DNA from: Methanoregula sp.
GTDB taxonomy: Archaea > Halobacteriota > Methanomicrobia > Methanomicrobiales > Methanospirillaceae
Direction of reading: 5' to 3'
Length of the DNA stretch: 64,000 nt
Assembly (NCBI GenBank): GCA_026625165.1
Contig: CP112999.1
Location: 1,116,001-1,180,000 of the forward strand
The position numbers and the translations under genes are program-made. Shown piece after piece: positions 40,609 through 50,334 of this stretch; the stretch's first letter is position 1; every line of letters begins with the position of its first letter. The notes under the pieces are model-generated. The model ran no database searches. It saw only the letters and a program-made list of their open reading frames with translations, and was not told where the DNA came from.

Positions 40609-41877
40609 ATGATGACAGGTCGGACTACACTCGTCCTCTCTAATGTCACATTGCCGGATGGAAGGGTCGCAGACATTTCCTCTGGCGGGGGATACGTCAC
40701 CCATATCGGTTCGGCGCAATCGTGCGATCGAATTATTGATTGCACAGGTCTTCTGGCACTCCCGGGTGCAATCGACATGCATGTCCATATGCGCGGGGGC
40801 AAGCAGTCTGCAAAAGAGGACTGGCAGACCGGCAGCCAGAGTGCCCTTGCGGGAGGTGTGACGGTTGTTGTTGATCAACCAAATACCGTCCCACCGGTTA
40901 CCTCCCCCATGGCACTACAGGACCGGGTCCAAGATGCAAAGGAACATTCTCTCTGCCATTTTGGAATTAACAGCGGGGTAAATGCCAAAACCTCTCTTGA
41001 AATGATGTGGCAGGCAGGAGCGCTCGCGTTCGGGGAGATCTTTTTTGCTCCATCAAGTTATGGAGAGGCGATTGGAAAAGAAACACTTATACAGGTATTT
41101 GAAAGGATCTCGTCGCTGGGGGCACTTGCAACCATTCATGCCGAAATGATCTCTCCCGTACCGGATCAGGACCTTCGATCTCATGACCGGGCCCGCTCAT
41201 CTGATGGAGAGACCGAGGCGGTCAGAACCGTGAATCAATGCAACAGATCCAGGTGCAGGGTGCATTTCTGCCATCTTTCATCGTCCGCTTCAATTGAAGC
41301 CGCATCAGGTTCAGTGGAAGTGACACCACACCACCTCTTTCTATCACAGGACTCCTTTGATCCCTCAAGTGCATTTGGCAAGGTAAACCCCCCTTTGCGC
41401 ACTGAAAACCAGAGGAGAGATTTATGGAAAAGATGGGAACGCATCGATGTGATCGCTTCCGACCATGCTCCCCATACGGCAGATGAAAAACATACGGCAT
41501 TTCCTGACGCACCTGCGGGCATCCCAGGAGTTGAAACCATGATGCCCCTCCTTGTTGCAAAGGTTATTGAACGGAAAATATCAGTTCTATCGCTGGCCAA
41601 GAAAACATCGTTTACCCCCGCAAATCTTCTCGGTATTCCTAAGGCGGGATTTTCCATTGGCAATCGCGCGGATTATGCCTTATTTCCCAAATCACCGGTA
41701 CGGATTACCATAGATACCCTTCACAGCAAATGCGGATGGACCCCCTATGAAGATCAAATGGCCGTATTCCCAGATACGGTTATCATGGGAGGAGAACCGG
41801 TTTATCACAAGAGGGAATTTCTGGAAGGTTCACCCGCATGGTTCCCGGGAGCCGGTTATCGTTATACAGGACAATAA
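40609..41877 (+). CDS. pyrC: Dihydroorotase
   Basis: 422 residues, type I cyclic amidohydrolase of pyrimidine synthesis (carbamoyl aspartate to dihydroorotate). Metal site: DMHVHMRGG near residue 56, IHAEM, CHLSS, TPHHLFLS and the catalytic Asp in VIASDHAPHT. The position usually holding the carbamylated lysine (GFKxF) reads FGEIFF, so a glutamate may bridge the metals. C-terminal ANLLGIPKAGFSIGNRADYALF is typical. pyrE lies at 47.3 kb and carB at 62-64 kb. Confidence 0.9.
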   Translation: MMTGRTTLVLSNVTLPDGRVADISSGGGYVTHIGSAQSCDRIIDCTGLLALPGAIDMHVHMRGGKQSAKEDWQTGSQSALAGGVTVVVDQPNTVPPVTSPMALQDRVQDAKEHSLCHFGINSGVNAKTSLEMMWQAGALAFGEIFFAPSSYGEAIGKETLIQVFERISSLGALATIHAEMISPVPDQDLRSHDRARSSDGETEAVRTVNQCNRSRCRVHFCHLSSSASIEAASGSVEVTPHHLFLSQDSFDPSSAFGKVNPPLRTENQRRDLWKRWERIDVIASDHAPHTADEKHTAFPDAPAGIPGVETMMPLLVAKVIERKISVLSLAKKTSFTPANLLGIPKAGFSIGNRADYALFPKSPVRITIDTLHSKCGWTPYEDQMAVFPDTVIMGGEPVYHKREFLEGSPAWFPGAGYRYTGQ

Positions 41878-41933
41878 CTCCCTGGAAGATACCACCCCAA
41901 AAACATAAATATTGGAGGCGCACAGGTGAGATG

Positions 41934-42105
41934 GTGCCGAGATAAGCGCTTCCATAGGTCCCCGGGTGATCGATTGGCGGATGCCTGGATGTGATCCATG
42001 GGACAACCCGGTTGCGCGACAGGCACTGCCCGGCAGAGGGTTAATTCATAGGTGATGAACGGCAGCATGCCACAGGTGATCCACGTGTGTTAATGCCGGG
42101 CAACA
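41934..42105 (+). ncRNA. Candidate double-hairpin RNA, H/ACA guide-like
   Basis: A GC-rich block in an otherwise AT-rich 252-bp intergenic region. Hairpin 1 (41934-42026) nests GTGCC/GGCAC, GCGC/GCGC, CCGGGT/ACCCGG and TGGAT-GTG-ATCCA, with ACA at 42019-42021 after the GCGC stem. Hairpin 2 has a perfect 9-bp basal stem, TGCCCGGCA (42027-42035) with TGCCGGGCA (42094-42102), directly followed by ACA (42103-42105), and an inner GGCA-GCA-TGCC hairpin. GTGAT/GATGA elements in both hairpins fit kink-turns. A TATA-like ATAAATATT (41906-41914) is about 25 bp before the first stem. This matches archaeal H/ACA guide layout; targets not identified. Confidence 0.5.
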
Positions 42106-42132
42106 TTCTCTTTCTTATAAAGGTGACCCGTG

Positions 42133-42453
42133 ATGCCATCATGTGCTGACGCGATATCCAATACAAAGAACGGTATTATCATCACAATTGAAGTTACAGC
42201 AGGAAGTAGGTCCAATACTTTTCCAGCCGGATTTAACAGATGGAGAAAAGCTATCGGGTGCCGGGTGACTGCTCCCGCACTGGAGGGAAGAGCAAACCGG
42301 GCAGTTATTGCTGTGATTGCAAAAATGCTGGAGATTCCCGAAAGCACAGTCCATATACAATCTGGCGCCACTTCACCGGTTAAGAAAATTCTCATTGAAG
42401 GGATGAGTAAGCCTCATATTGTTTTATGGCTCGAGTCCCTGCTTGACTCCTGA
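42133..42453 (+). CDS. UPF0235/DUF167 family protein
   Basis: 106 residues from ATG 42133 (a GTG precedes it). The family core is recognisable: IITIEVTAGSRSNTFPAGFNRWRKAIGCRVTAPALEGRANRAVIAVIAKML and IQSGATSPVKKILIEG, with the conserved Gly-Arg-Ala-Asn segment. Small cytosolic alpha/beta protein found across life with unknown biochemical role. Confidence 0.88.
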   Translation: MPSCADAISNTKNGIIITIEVTAGSRSNTFPAGFNRWRKAIGCRVTAPALEGRANRAVIAVIAKMLEIPESTVHIQSGATSPVKKILIEGMSKPHIVLWLESLLDS

Positions 42454-42580
42454 ACCCTTCAATTCAATTATAAAACTTGTTAGTTTATGGATATCCTTTA
42501 AGTAATTTTACACAAAATATATTTTTTATACCTATGATCAGGCATTTCATTCATCGCATGATCCATGGGGGTGCGTTTAC

Positions 42581-43813
42581 TTGTATTCACCGGATACTAC
42601 CAAGTACCTTATTCATATCAACCTCACCGCTGAGGGGGTGGTCGAGAAACCCGATGTAGTTGGTGCCATATTCGGCCAGACTGAAGGGTTACTCGGCGAA
42701 GACCTTGACCTGCGTGATCTCCAAAGGACCGGACGTGTCGGAAGAATTGACGTCCAGATAACAAGCAAGAAAGGCGAGACAAAGGGAGAGATCATGATCT
42801 CCACATCCCTTGACCGGGCAGAGACTGCAATCCTTGCCGCTTCGCTTGAGACCATTGACCGGGTCGGACCCTGCGTTGCTCGCGTAACCGTTGGTTCAAT
42901 CGAGGACATACGTGTCAGCAAGCGTAAAAAGATTGTGAACCGGGCAAAAGAGATCCTGATTGAACGGTTTGATGACGGTACTATTGACAGTAATGAACTT
43001 CTCGACGATGTGCGGCAGAGCCTTCGTATTGAAAAGATCGGCTCGATTGGCGAAGAGAAGATGCCATCAGGACCAAACGTGCTGGACTCGGACGCAATCA
43101 TCATTGTTGAGGGAAGGGCGGATGTTTTAAATCTGCTCCGTTTTGGGATCAAGAATGCCGTAGCGGTTGAAGGGACCAATATCCCAAAAACCGTCATTGA
43201 CCTGTGCGAGAAGAAGACTGCAACTGCATTTTTTGACGGGGACCGCGGTGGTGAACTTATTCTCCGCGAACTGTTGCAGGTGGCAGATATTGATTTTGTT
43301 GCTTTCTCCCCGCGCGCAAAAAGCGTGGAGGACATGACCCGCAAAGAGGTGATCAAGACCCTCCGTAATAAGGTGCCTGTCGAATACATCCGCGAACATT
43401 ATTTCGAAGACAGCGCCGAACTTCCCCCGGATCTCAAACTGGGGCGTGGGGGAGAAGATTTGGCATCACCTGAAAAAAGTGCAAAAATCTTCTCCACCGG
43501 AAAACGGGCACGGGAATCTGCACACCGGATACCCCAGACTCTGCGGGACCATATGGATGATGTGAGGGGTCAGCACCTCGCACGGTTCCTTTCTTCAGAC
43601 CTTATCATCATGCGGGAGATCAATTCTGATGAGATTGAGAAAGCGGTAGAGACTATTGATGACACGGTAACCGGGCTCGTGGTCGACCGCTCAGTTGACC
43701 AGAGACTGCTTGACCGTTTGGTGGTGAAGGGGGTGGAATATGTCGCTGCCCGGGATTTCAAAGGAATCATTAAACGCCCGTTGAATATCAGGCTTATGAA
43801 AATAGGTTCATAG
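42581..43813 (+). CDS. dnaG: Archaeal DnaG-like primase/exosome subunit
   Basis: 410 residues from a TTG at 42581 (GGGGGTG upstream). Lacks the bacterial zinc domain. The TOPRIM domain (residues about 165-255) has [26 protein letters not shown] and [15 protein letters not shown], with the Glu and DxD metal residues. In archaea DnaG is a subunit of the RNA exosome recognising poly(A) tails and has primase activity in vitro. C-terminal helical domain complete. Confidence 0.94.
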   Translation: MYSPDTTKYLIHINLTAEGVVEKPDVVGAIFGQTEGLLGEDLDLRDLQRTGRVGRIDVQITSKKGETKGEIMISTSLDRAETAILAASLETIDRVGPCVARVTVGSIEDIRVSKRKKIVNRAKEILIERFDDGTIDSNELLDDVRQSLRIEKIGSIGEEKMPSGPNVLDSDAIIIVEGRADVLNLLRFGIKNAVAVEGTNIPKTVIDLCEKKTATAFFDGDRGGELILRELLQVADIDFVAFSPRAKSVEDMTRKEVIKTLRNKVPVEYIREHYFEDSAELPPDLKLGRGGEDLASPEKSAKIFSTGKRARESAHRIPQTLRDHMDDVRGQHLARFLSSDLIIMREINSDEIEKAVETIDDTVTGLVVDRSVDQRLLDRLVVKGVEYVAARDFKGIIKRPLNIRLMKIGS

Positions 43814-43875
43814 TCTTTTACCCAGACAAATTATTTAACATCAGGTACACTACGCTGATCTCCGGATGTGGTACG

Positions 43876-44157
43876 ATGCACAAAGAAGAACTAATCCAGC
43901 TTCATCAGATGCTCTACGACGTCAAAACCTATCTAGAAACATTAAATCCGAATCTGAAATTCACCCAATATCTGTCACTGAAGATCACACCCTCCCAGCA
44001 GCACAAGAGCAAGATGGAGCACAAATACGCCATTTTTGTGCTCGGAACTGAAATTGCCAATGCCATGAAGGATGTGGATTACACTTCATCAAGCCGTATA
44101 TCTGCACGGATGAAGGAGCTTGCCGATAAGGCATTAAAAGAGATGGAATATTCATAA
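43876..44157 (+). CDS. UPF0058 family protein
   Basis: 93 residues, all-helical: MHKEELIQLHQMLYDVKTYLE, then TPSQQHKSKMEHKYAIFVLGTEIANAM, the family signature. The family is restricted to archaea, and the protein probably forms helical dimers. Function unknown. AT/T-rich DNA downstream (44189-44217) looks like its terminator. Confidence 0.9.
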   Translation: MHKEELIQLHQMLYDVKTYLETLNPNLKFTQYLSLKITPSQQHKSKMEHKYAIFVLGTEIANAMKDVDYTSSSRISARMKELADKALKEMEYS

Positions 44158-44256
44158 TCCATTATCTCCCTTTTTTGCCTGATACCATTTTTAAAAATTT
44201 TTCTACAATTTTTTTTAGGGCATATCTTAAAATTTTTGAAAATTCGATTAACGGAT

Positions 44257-45192
44257 ATGAAATATTTTACGGGCACCGATAAAGGACTCGATCTCAAACA
44301 GGTTAATTCCGCTGTTGAGCATGCATTTGCCGATCACGGGAACGGCCTTGTCCGTATGCCCCCCAAGATGTATGTAATGCTCCCACAGGGGGATTTCCGG
44401 ACGATGCCCGCTTACCTTCCCTCTCTGGGCGTTGCCGGTGTTAAGGTTGTTAACGTCCATCCCCATAATCCTGAAAGGGGATTACCCACAGTTATGGCGC
44501 TCACAATCATCCTTGATATTCCGACGGGAAAACCGGAGGCAATCATCAACGCAACCCAGCTCACCGATATGAGGACAGGAGCTGCAGGTGCAATCGCGTG
44601 TAAGTATCTTTCTCCAAAAAAAGAAGTTGTTATGGGGCTTATCGGAACCGGCAGACAGGCTCAGGCGCAGGTAGCTGCCATTGAGCAGGAGATTGCAATC
44701 AGCGAGATACTAGTATGGAGCAGGAATCCTTTGCATGCCGAGCGGTTCTCAACCAGTATAAAAGGGATCGATTGCCATAGTGCATCCATCGAACGTACTT
44801 GTGATTGCGATGTTCTGGTAACGACGACCCCCTCAAAGGAACCGGTGGTAATGAGCGATCTTGTTCACGAAGGGACGCATATCAATGCCATCGGAGCAGA
44901 TGCCCCGGGGAAGGAAGAGCTGGACCCGGCGCTGCTTTCGCGTGCTTCCGTCTTTGTTGATGATATCGCGCAGGCTGTCCATTCAGGAGAGATCAACGTT
45001 CCCATTAAAAAAGGGCTGTTTACAGAAGAGAATATTTCCGGTACCCTTGGAGAAGTAGTGATTGGGAGAAAAAAGCGGAGGCGGCCTGAAGAGATAACAA
45101 TCTTTGATTCAACTGGGCTTGCAATCCAGGACCTTGCGATAGCAAAGATCGCGATGATGCATGGGACAGCTATCGTGCTGCCATTTCCCTGA
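44257..45192 (+). CDS. ala: Alanine dehydrogenase, archaeal ornithine cyclodeaminase/mu-crystallin family
   Basis: 311 residues from ATG 44257 (MKYFTGTDKGLD); a TTG at 44236 is a less likely start. Substrate-site motifs: RMPPKMYVMLPQGDF (Arg, Lys) and TQLTDMRTGAAGA; NAD-binding Rossmann motif GLIGTGRQAQAQ; and late IGADAPGKEELDPALL. Family members in Archaeoglobus oxidise or form alanine with NAD; cyclodeaminase and related amino acid dehydrogenase activity cannot be excluded. Confidence 0.85.
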   Translation: MKYFTGTDKGLDLKQVNSAVEHAFADHGNGLVRMPPKMYVMLPQGDFRTMPAYLPSLGVAGVKVVNVHPHNPERGLPTVMALTIILDIPTGKPEAIINATQLTDMRTGAAGAIACKYLSPKKEVVMGLIGTGRQAQAQVAAIEQEIAISEILVWSRNPLHAERFSTSIKGIDCHSASIERTCDCDVLVTTTPSKEPVVMSDLVHEGTHINAIGADAPGKEELDPALLSRASVFVDDIAQAVHSGEINVPIKKGLFTEENISGTLGEVVIGRKKRRRPEEITIFDSTGLAIQDLAIAKIAMMHGTAIVLPFP

Positions 45193-45210
45193 ATAAACAA
45201 AAAGGAAAAA

Positions 45211-46674
45211 TTATTTTGTTTTTTTAGCAAATTTTTTCCAGACCTGTTCCCGGTACACTGGACCGCTGTTGTATGTGCAGAAGGGAATGAGCCTGCCATC
45301 CGGTGTTGCATAATGGATGCAGCACCGCTGAACACGTTCGAGGTCGTAGTTGTACCGGTCCATGAAGTGCATGGTACCGATAAAGAGCGCATTCCAGTGA
45401 AATTCCCTGAGAGCATCAAAGTTCTGCCCGATCAGTGTCTTTCCAATCAACTTCCAGAACTCAGCAGTATTGCTCTGATCACCTTTCTTCACAGAGTCAT
45501 GAAGGTTTTTAACGCCCTCGATCAATGCCTTGTATTTGTTGATGGTCCCGCCTTTTTTCAGGGTATCTGCCATTTTTTCAATCGATTCAAAAAGGCTCTC
45601 GACATCAACCATTCGGTTTACGGTAACCATTCCATCCTTGGTAATAAAGACATACGTGGCCGCCCCACAGTGCTGGTGAGCAGTAAACCTGACCTGAGGC
45701 TTCCCGGTGTATGACTCAGCAAGGTCAGAGAACGGCAGGACGCAGGGGACCGGATAAAAATCATCCTTTTTAATAATGCCATGCGTCTGTGCCTCGATTC
45801 CGCTTAATACTTCAGGAATGGTAATTCGAGATTTTTTAATGTCATCGTCACTTGCTGCACCCGTAAACGCGACTGGCTGGAAATTGACGCCGCGCACAAC
45901 AGAGATATGATCGGCAGCAAACCGGATTATTGCTCCAAGCTCCCCGTCATTTTTTCCACGTATAACGGTGGGCACGAGAACGCACCCGAGACCGACGTTC
46001 TGAAGATTCTCAATCGCCTTTTTATGCATTTTTAAGAGGGGGTTGGTCTTTTGGGAAATTCCATCAAAGTGGAGGTATAATGTGTTCAGCCCTGCCTCTT
46101 TAAGTTCGCGGACATATTCAGGTTCTTCTGCTATCCTGACACCATTTGTGGCTATTTGTACCTGTGGAAACCCCATCTCTTTTGCCTTTTTGATGATCTC
46201 AACGAGATCTCCACGCATTGTGGGCTCTCCTCCGGAAAACTGGACTGCGGGAGCAGGTACCGGTTTTTCAGAGCGTAGCAGACTCATCATCCTGACTACA
46301 TCATCAAAGGAGGGCTCATATTCAAAGCCGCATGCCCGGGCATTCGCAAAGCAGAAATCGCAGTCGAGGTTGCAACGGTTCGTCAGGTCTATATTTGCAA
46401 GAAGGGTCTGCGAATGGTGGTGATTGCATAATCCGCAAGATGAAGGACAAAGGTCATCGGGGACAATGTTCTGGGGGTTTGATACCCCGGTTCCTACTGC
46501 ATCGTATCGTTCGAACCGGTGATACATGACAGGATCAGACCAGTAAATGTTCCGGAATGCCCCGTGCTCTTTGCATGTACGCTTCAGCCAGATCTTCCCC
46601 TCTTCCTCAACGATATCCGCCGAAATTACGGAGTTGCATACGGGGCAGAGACTTTTTGTACGTTTGATGAACAT
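45211..46674 (-). CDS. tes: Radical SAM enzyme of the tetraether lipid synthase (Tes/MJ0619) family
   Basis: 487 residues. N-terminal metal-binding module (CPVCNSVI...CKEHGAFRNIYW), a cysteine/histidine-rich linker (LCPSSCGLCNHHHSQTL), then the radical SAM core with NRCNLDCDFCFANARACG and FSGGEPTMRGDL. A C-terminal cysteine group (RCCIHYATPDGRLIPFC) likely binds an auxiliary cluster. Tes joins two archaeol chains tail-to-tail to make GDGT membrane lipids. The MJ0619 family was earlier proposed as a pterin methylase, so both remain possible. It is divergent from carS. Confidence 0.82.
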   Translation of the reverse strand: MFIKRTKSLCPVCNSVISADIVEEEGKIWLKRTCKEHGAFRNIYWSDPVMYHRFERYDAVGTGVSNPQNIVPDDLCPSSCGLCNHHHSQTLLANIDLTNRCNLDCDFCFANARACGFEYEPSFDDVVRMMSLLRSEKPVPAPAVQFSGGEPTMRGDLVEIIKKAKEMGFPQVQIATNGVRIAEEPEYVRELKEAGLNTLYLHFDGISQKTNPLLKMHKKAIENLQNVGLGCVLVPTVIRGKNDGELGAIIRFAADHISVVRGVNFQPVAFTGAASDDDIKKSRITIPEVLSGIEAQTHGIIKKDDFYPVPCVLPFSDLAESYTGKPQVRFTAHQHCGAATYVFITKDGMVTVNRMVDVESLFESIEKMADTLKKGGTINKYKALIEGVKNLHDSVKKGDQSNTAEFWKLIGKTLIGQNFDALREFHWNALFIGTMHFMDRYNYDLERVQRCCIHYATPDGRLIPFCTYNSGPVYREQVWKKFAKKTK

Positions 46675-46756
46675 CCATGTCCCCCTGTCATCTGTATTTT
46701 GTCAGGAAACCAGATGGAGTAACTTTAATGTTGGTATCTGCTGTTTATTACAGGTA

Positions 46757-47320
46757 TTGGAGTGCTACATTATTAGTATTGAGTTCTTCATATTACCATT
46801 GTTCTCGGCGATTTGGATTATGCTGCCCGCGTACGTCCCCAACCCGGTTGCTGCATTGTGTGGAGGAGGGACTCCTGTGGACTTTGGAAAGACCTCTTCT
46901 GACAACCGCCGTATCCTCGGCAATGGCAAAACATACCGTGGCCTCTTTTTTGGAATTCTTGCAGGTATCGGGATCGGCCTTCTGCAGATCTGGCTCTCGA
47001 ACACTTTCGGTTTACCCGAACTCCCCCGACACACCCCTCTCTCAATTACGCTTCTTGCATCCGGTGCACTAATCGGAGATATGTGCAAGAGTTATTTTAA
47101 ACGAAGACTCGGTAAGGAGCGGGGCGAGAAATGGCCGATTGCCGACCAGTATGACCTCGTCATTGGCGCCTTCATCCTTATGCTTGTATTTGATCCTTCG
47201 TGGCTTTTTACAAATGTGACGCTTCTTACCTTCATCATTATCCTGATTCTCACCCCAATCCTTCACAGGGTTGTCAATATGGTCGGTTATTTTATCGGAG
47301 TTAAAGAGGTACCATGGTGA
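46757..47320 (+). CDS. carS: CDP-archaeol synthase
   Basis: 187 residues from a TTG at 46757 (no ATG precedes the first helix; ATG 46820 would cut it). Conserved core: LPAYVPNPVAALCGGGTPVDFGK, RRILGNGKTYRGLFFGILAGIGIG, and GDMCKSYFKRRLGKERGEKWPIADQYDLVIGA. Several membrane helices. It transfers CMP from CTP to unsaturated archaetidic acid, the step before polar head groups are added. Overlaps pyrE by 7 bp. Confidence 0.93.
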   Translation: MECYIISIEFFILPLFSAIWIMLPAYVPNPVAALCGGGTPVDFGKTSSDNRRILGNGKTYRGLFFGILAGIGIGLLQIWLSNTFGLPELPRHTPLSITLLASGALIGDMCKSYFKRRLGKERGEKWPIADQYDLVIGAFILMLVFDPSWLFTNVTLLTFIIILILTPILHRVVNMVGYFIGVKEVPW

Positions 47321-47820
47321 ACCGGATTGCAGACATGCTCATACAATTCAAGGCAGTTGAGTTCGGCGACTTCACGCTTGCCTCAGGTGCAAAAAGCCCG
47401 TATTATATCGATGTTAAATCAGCGGCAACAAACCCGGAACTTCTTGTTTCTATCGCAGCGGCAATTGCAGAGTCATCTGAGTTTGAGATGGTGGCTGGCG
47501 TGGCAATCGGGGGTATCCCCCTTGCTGTGGCAACAGGAATCTTCACCAAAAAACCGTATGCAATCATTCGCGCTTCGGAAAAAGGCCACGGTAAAAAGAA
47601 TACTATCATCGGAGACGTAAAGAAAAAGACAATCCTTCTTGTCGAAGATGTCACAACATCCGGGAGCTCCGCGCTTTATGGAGTTGAGGTATTGAGGGGC
47701 GCCGGAGCCCGGTGCGAAAGGGTTGTCACCGTGGTTGACCGTGGCCAGGGGGCAGAAGAAATGCTCTCGTTGCACGGCATCCAGCTTGTACCTCTTGTGA
47801 GGATTGTGGAACTGCTTTAA
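47314..47820 (+). CDS. pyrE: Orotate phosphoribosyltransferase
   Basis: 168 residues. PRPP-binding motif ILLVEDVTTSGSS, and orotate-side FTLASGAKSPYYIDVKSA; VAIGGIPLAVA and RASEKGHGKKNTIIG form the catalytic loop region. Makes OMP from orotate and PRPP. Start ATG overlaps the carS end. Confidence 0.96.
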   Translation: MVNRIADMLIQFKAVEFGDFTLASGAKSPYYIDVKSAATNPELLVSIAAAIAESSEFEMVAGVAIGGIPLAVATGIFTKKPYAIIRASEKGHGKKNTIIGDVKKKTILLVEDVTTSGSSALYGVEVLRGAGARCERVVTVVDRGQGAEEMLSLHGIQLVPLVRIVELL

Positions 47821-47852
47821 GCATAAGAAATTTTTAGAAAGGGATCGTAGAT

Positions 47853-49145
47853 ATGGACATGAAAATCCTCGTGGTCGGCGGAGGTGGGCGCGAGCATGCC
47901 ATCGCATCCTCACTTTCCCGTACCAGCGGGGTCAATCTGTTTTCGGTCATGACAAAAAAAAACCCGGGCATCTTAGGGTTGGCAAAAAAAACTCTCCTTC
48001 ACAAAGAGACCGATGTTCCTGCAGTGATCCGGTTTGCCAGGGACATCCGCGCTGATTATGCATTTATCGGACCAGAAGCCCCGCTTGAGGCAGGTCTGGT
48101 TGATGCACTTGAACATGAGGGCGTGGCATGTATCGGCCCAAGTCGTGCAGCAGCGAGACTTGAGACTGATAAAGGGTTCTGCCGTGAAATGATGGAGCGG
48201 CACAAGGTTGCCGGTTGTCCCAAATACCGCATATGCCATAGCGTTGATGATGCTGTCTCGTTTGTCAAAAATTTTGGAGGTGACCTTGCGATAAAACCGA
48301 TCGGGCTCACTGGCGGTAAAGGAGTGCGGATTATGGGCGAACAGGTCGACATGGCTGGTGCAATTACTTATATTCAGCAACTGGGCGGAAACGTTATCCT
48401 CGAGGAGCGGTTGATTGGTGAGGAATTTACCCTGCAGGCATTTGTTGACGGAACGCACCTTGTCCCTATGCCTCTTGTCCAAGACCATAAACGTGCATTT
48501 GAAGGCGATATGGGACCAAACACCGGGGGCATGGGGTCGTATTCCATGCCGGACCACATGCTGCCTTTTGTGAACAAATCTGACTATATCACTTCCCTCA
48601 GTATTATGAAATCTGTGGTTACAATGATGAAAAAGATTGGACAACCCTACAAAGGAATACTATATGGGCAATTCATGAACACCACAGAAGGCCCCAAAGT
48701 CATAGAGTTCAATGCACGGTTTGGAGATCCCGAAGCAATGAACGTACTCTCGCTCTTGACATCGGACCTTGTGGATATCGTCACGGATATCGCCGGGGAG
48801 ACGCTCTCATCGGCAAAGGTGACGTTTGCCCATGCAGCTACCGTCTGCAAGTATATAGTCCCGGAAGGCTATCCCGATGCTCCTCATGCAGGTGACAGGC
48901 TTACCCTTGGCACGACAGGTTCAGCCCTGCTTTATTATGCCAATGTTGATGAAAAAAACGGACAACTGTTTACCCAGACCTCAAGGACACTCGCTTTCGT
49001 TGGTGTGGGTTCAACTCTTATTGAGGCAGAGGAGAAAGCTGAACGTGCGGCATCATCTGTGACCGGACGCATCCGGTACCGCAAAGATATAGGAACAACC
49101 GATCTCCTCAAAAAGCGATGTACCCATATGGAGGAGCTGCGATGA
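47853..49145 (+). CDS. purD: Phosphoribosylamine-glycine ligase
   Basis: 430 residues, second step of purine synthesis. ATP-grasp layout: N-domain [39 protein letters not shown] site [13 protein letters not shown] and [17 protein letters not shown], catalytic loop [14 protein letters not shown], and metal-binding [13 protein letters not shown]. Start MDMKILVV; the stop overlaps the argF start (ATGA). Confidence 0.96.
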   Translation: MDMKILVVGGGGREHAIASSLSRTSGVNLFSVMTKKNPGILGLAKKTLLHKETDVPAVIRFARDIRADYAFIGPEAPLEAGLVDALEHEGVACIGPSRAAARLETDKGFCREMMERHKVAGCPKYRICHSVDDAVSFVKNFGGDLAIKPIGLTGGKGVRIMGEQVDMAGAITYIQQLGGNVILEERLIGEEFTLQAFVDGTHLVPMPLVQDHKRAFEGDMGPNTGGMGSYSMPDHMLPFVNKSDYITSLSIMKSVVTMMKKIGQPYKGILYGQFMNTTEGPKVIEFNARFGDPEAMNVLSLLTSDLVDIVTDIAGETLSSAKVTFAHAATVCKYIVPEGYPDAPHAGDRLTLGTTGSALLYYANVDEKNGQLFTQTSRTLAFVGVGSTLIEAEEKAERAASSVTGRIRYRKDIGTTDLLKKRCTHMEELR

Positions 49146-50056
49146 AGAAGGATTTTATCTCGATTCTTGACATTTCGGAGGATGAACTAAAAAGTATCCT
49201 TTCTGATGCAATGCATTTAAAAAAGCTCAGAAAGGCCGGGACCCCCCATGAATTCCTGAAAGGAAAAAGCCTTGCCATGATCTTTGAAAAATCTTCGACA
49301 AGGACCCATATCTCCTTTGAAGTCGGAATGAATGAACTGGGAGGACATGCCCTTTTTCTCTCGACTCGGGACCTGCAGATCGGGAGGGGCGAAGAGATCC
49401 GGGACACCGCACGTGTTGCCTCTCGCTATGTATCAGCAGTGATGATCCGCGCATACAAGCAGAGCACTATCGAGGAGTTCGCACGGTATGCGACCATACC
49501 GGTCATCAATGGTCTTTCAGACCGGGAACACCCCTGCCAGCTCCTTGCAGACATCATGACCATAAACGAGCACTTTAAAGAAATGAAAGGATTGCGGGTC
49601 GCGTGGGTAGGTGACGGTAACAATGTCTGCAACTCCTTCATCCTCTCATCAGCCCTGACCGGTATGGATGTGTACGTGGCAAGTCCAAATGGATACACCC
49701 CGAAAAAAGATGTCCTCGATCATGCTAGAGAGATCGGAGGCAAGATACATGTATCACGGTCACCTCAAGATGCTGTCAGGGATGCAGATATTATCGTAAC
49801 CGATACGTGGGTATCAATGGGTGATGAGGATAAACACGATGAACGGATCAAGGCATTTTCCGGATATACTGTAGATGAACACCTGATACGGCTCGCATCT
49901 TCTGATGTCCGGGTGCTCCATTGCCTCCCCGCCCATCGTGGAGAGGAGATCAGCGACGGGGTCATTGATGGGAACCAGAGCCTTGTCTGGGATGAAGCGG
50001 AAAACCGGCTGCACGCACAAAAAGCCCTGTTATTATCGCTCCTCAAAAAAAGTTAG
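49142..50056 (+). CDS. argF: Ornithine carbamoyltransferase
   Basis: 304 residues from ATG 49142. Carbamoyl-phosphate motif [23 protein letters not shown], ornithine-side [12 protein letters not shown], and [11 protein letters not shown]. Forms citrulline in arginine synthesis, upstream of argG (52.4-53.7 kb). Translationally coupled to purD by ATGA overlap. Confidence 0.96.
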   Translation: MKKDFISILDISEDELKSILSDAMHLKKLRKAGTPHEFLKGKSLAMIFEKSSTRTHISFEVGMNELGGHALFLSTRDLQIGRGEEIRDTARVASRYVSAVMIRAYKQSTIEEFARYATIPVINGLSDREHPCQLLADIMTINEHFKEMKGLRVAWVGDGNNVCNSFILSSALTGMDVYVASPNGYTPKKDVLDHAREIGGKIHVSRSPQDAVRDADIIVTDTWVSMGDEDKHDERIKAFSGYTVDEHLIRLASSDVRVLHCLPAHRGEEISDGVIDGNQSLVWDEAENRLHAQKALLLSLLKKS

Positions 50057-50071
50057 GGGATTTACAATTGA

Positions 50072-50320
50072 TCAGGCTGGTCTGATAAAATCATCCAGCC
50101 GTTGGAGCAGAAATTTTTCAACCTGCTCCATAACTTCACGTTTGCCACGAAATGCAAGGAGCTCGCGTTCATCCCCTTCCATATTTGCAAACCGCATCCG
50201 TTCCTTTCGTTCCACTATCTGGACATCAAATTTTTTCATCACTTCAACGATGATTGAACGCGGCACCCCTGGCGGGATGAGCACATCAAACAGAGGTTCT
50301 GATTTAAGGTCGTCTGCCAT
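50072..50320 (-). CDS. DUF1894 family methanogen protein
   Basis: 82 residues from ATG 50320 (a longer frame begins within the upstream gene). Small acidic/basic alpha-beta protein: FDVLIPPGVPRSIIVEVMKKFDVQIVERKERMRFANMEGDERELLAF. The family is limited to methanogens and usually sits next to the marker 14 gene, as here (14-bp gap). Function unknown. Confidence 0.8.
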   Translation of the reverse strand: MADDLKSEPLFDVLIPPGVPRSIIVEVMKKFDVQIVERKERMRFANMEGDERELLAFRGKREVMEQVEKFLLQRLDDFIRPA

Positions 50321-50334
50321 ATTTCTTACCAGCC

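Noticed and set aside
41862-42068. 68-codon minus-strand frame in the pyrC-UPF0235 spacer
   Set aside because: It has no ribosome site or similarity, and nested base-pairing explains the region better as an RNA.
42613-43389. 258-codon frame on the minus strand
   Set aside because: Antisense to dnaG; Ser/Arg-rich composition typical of shadow frames.
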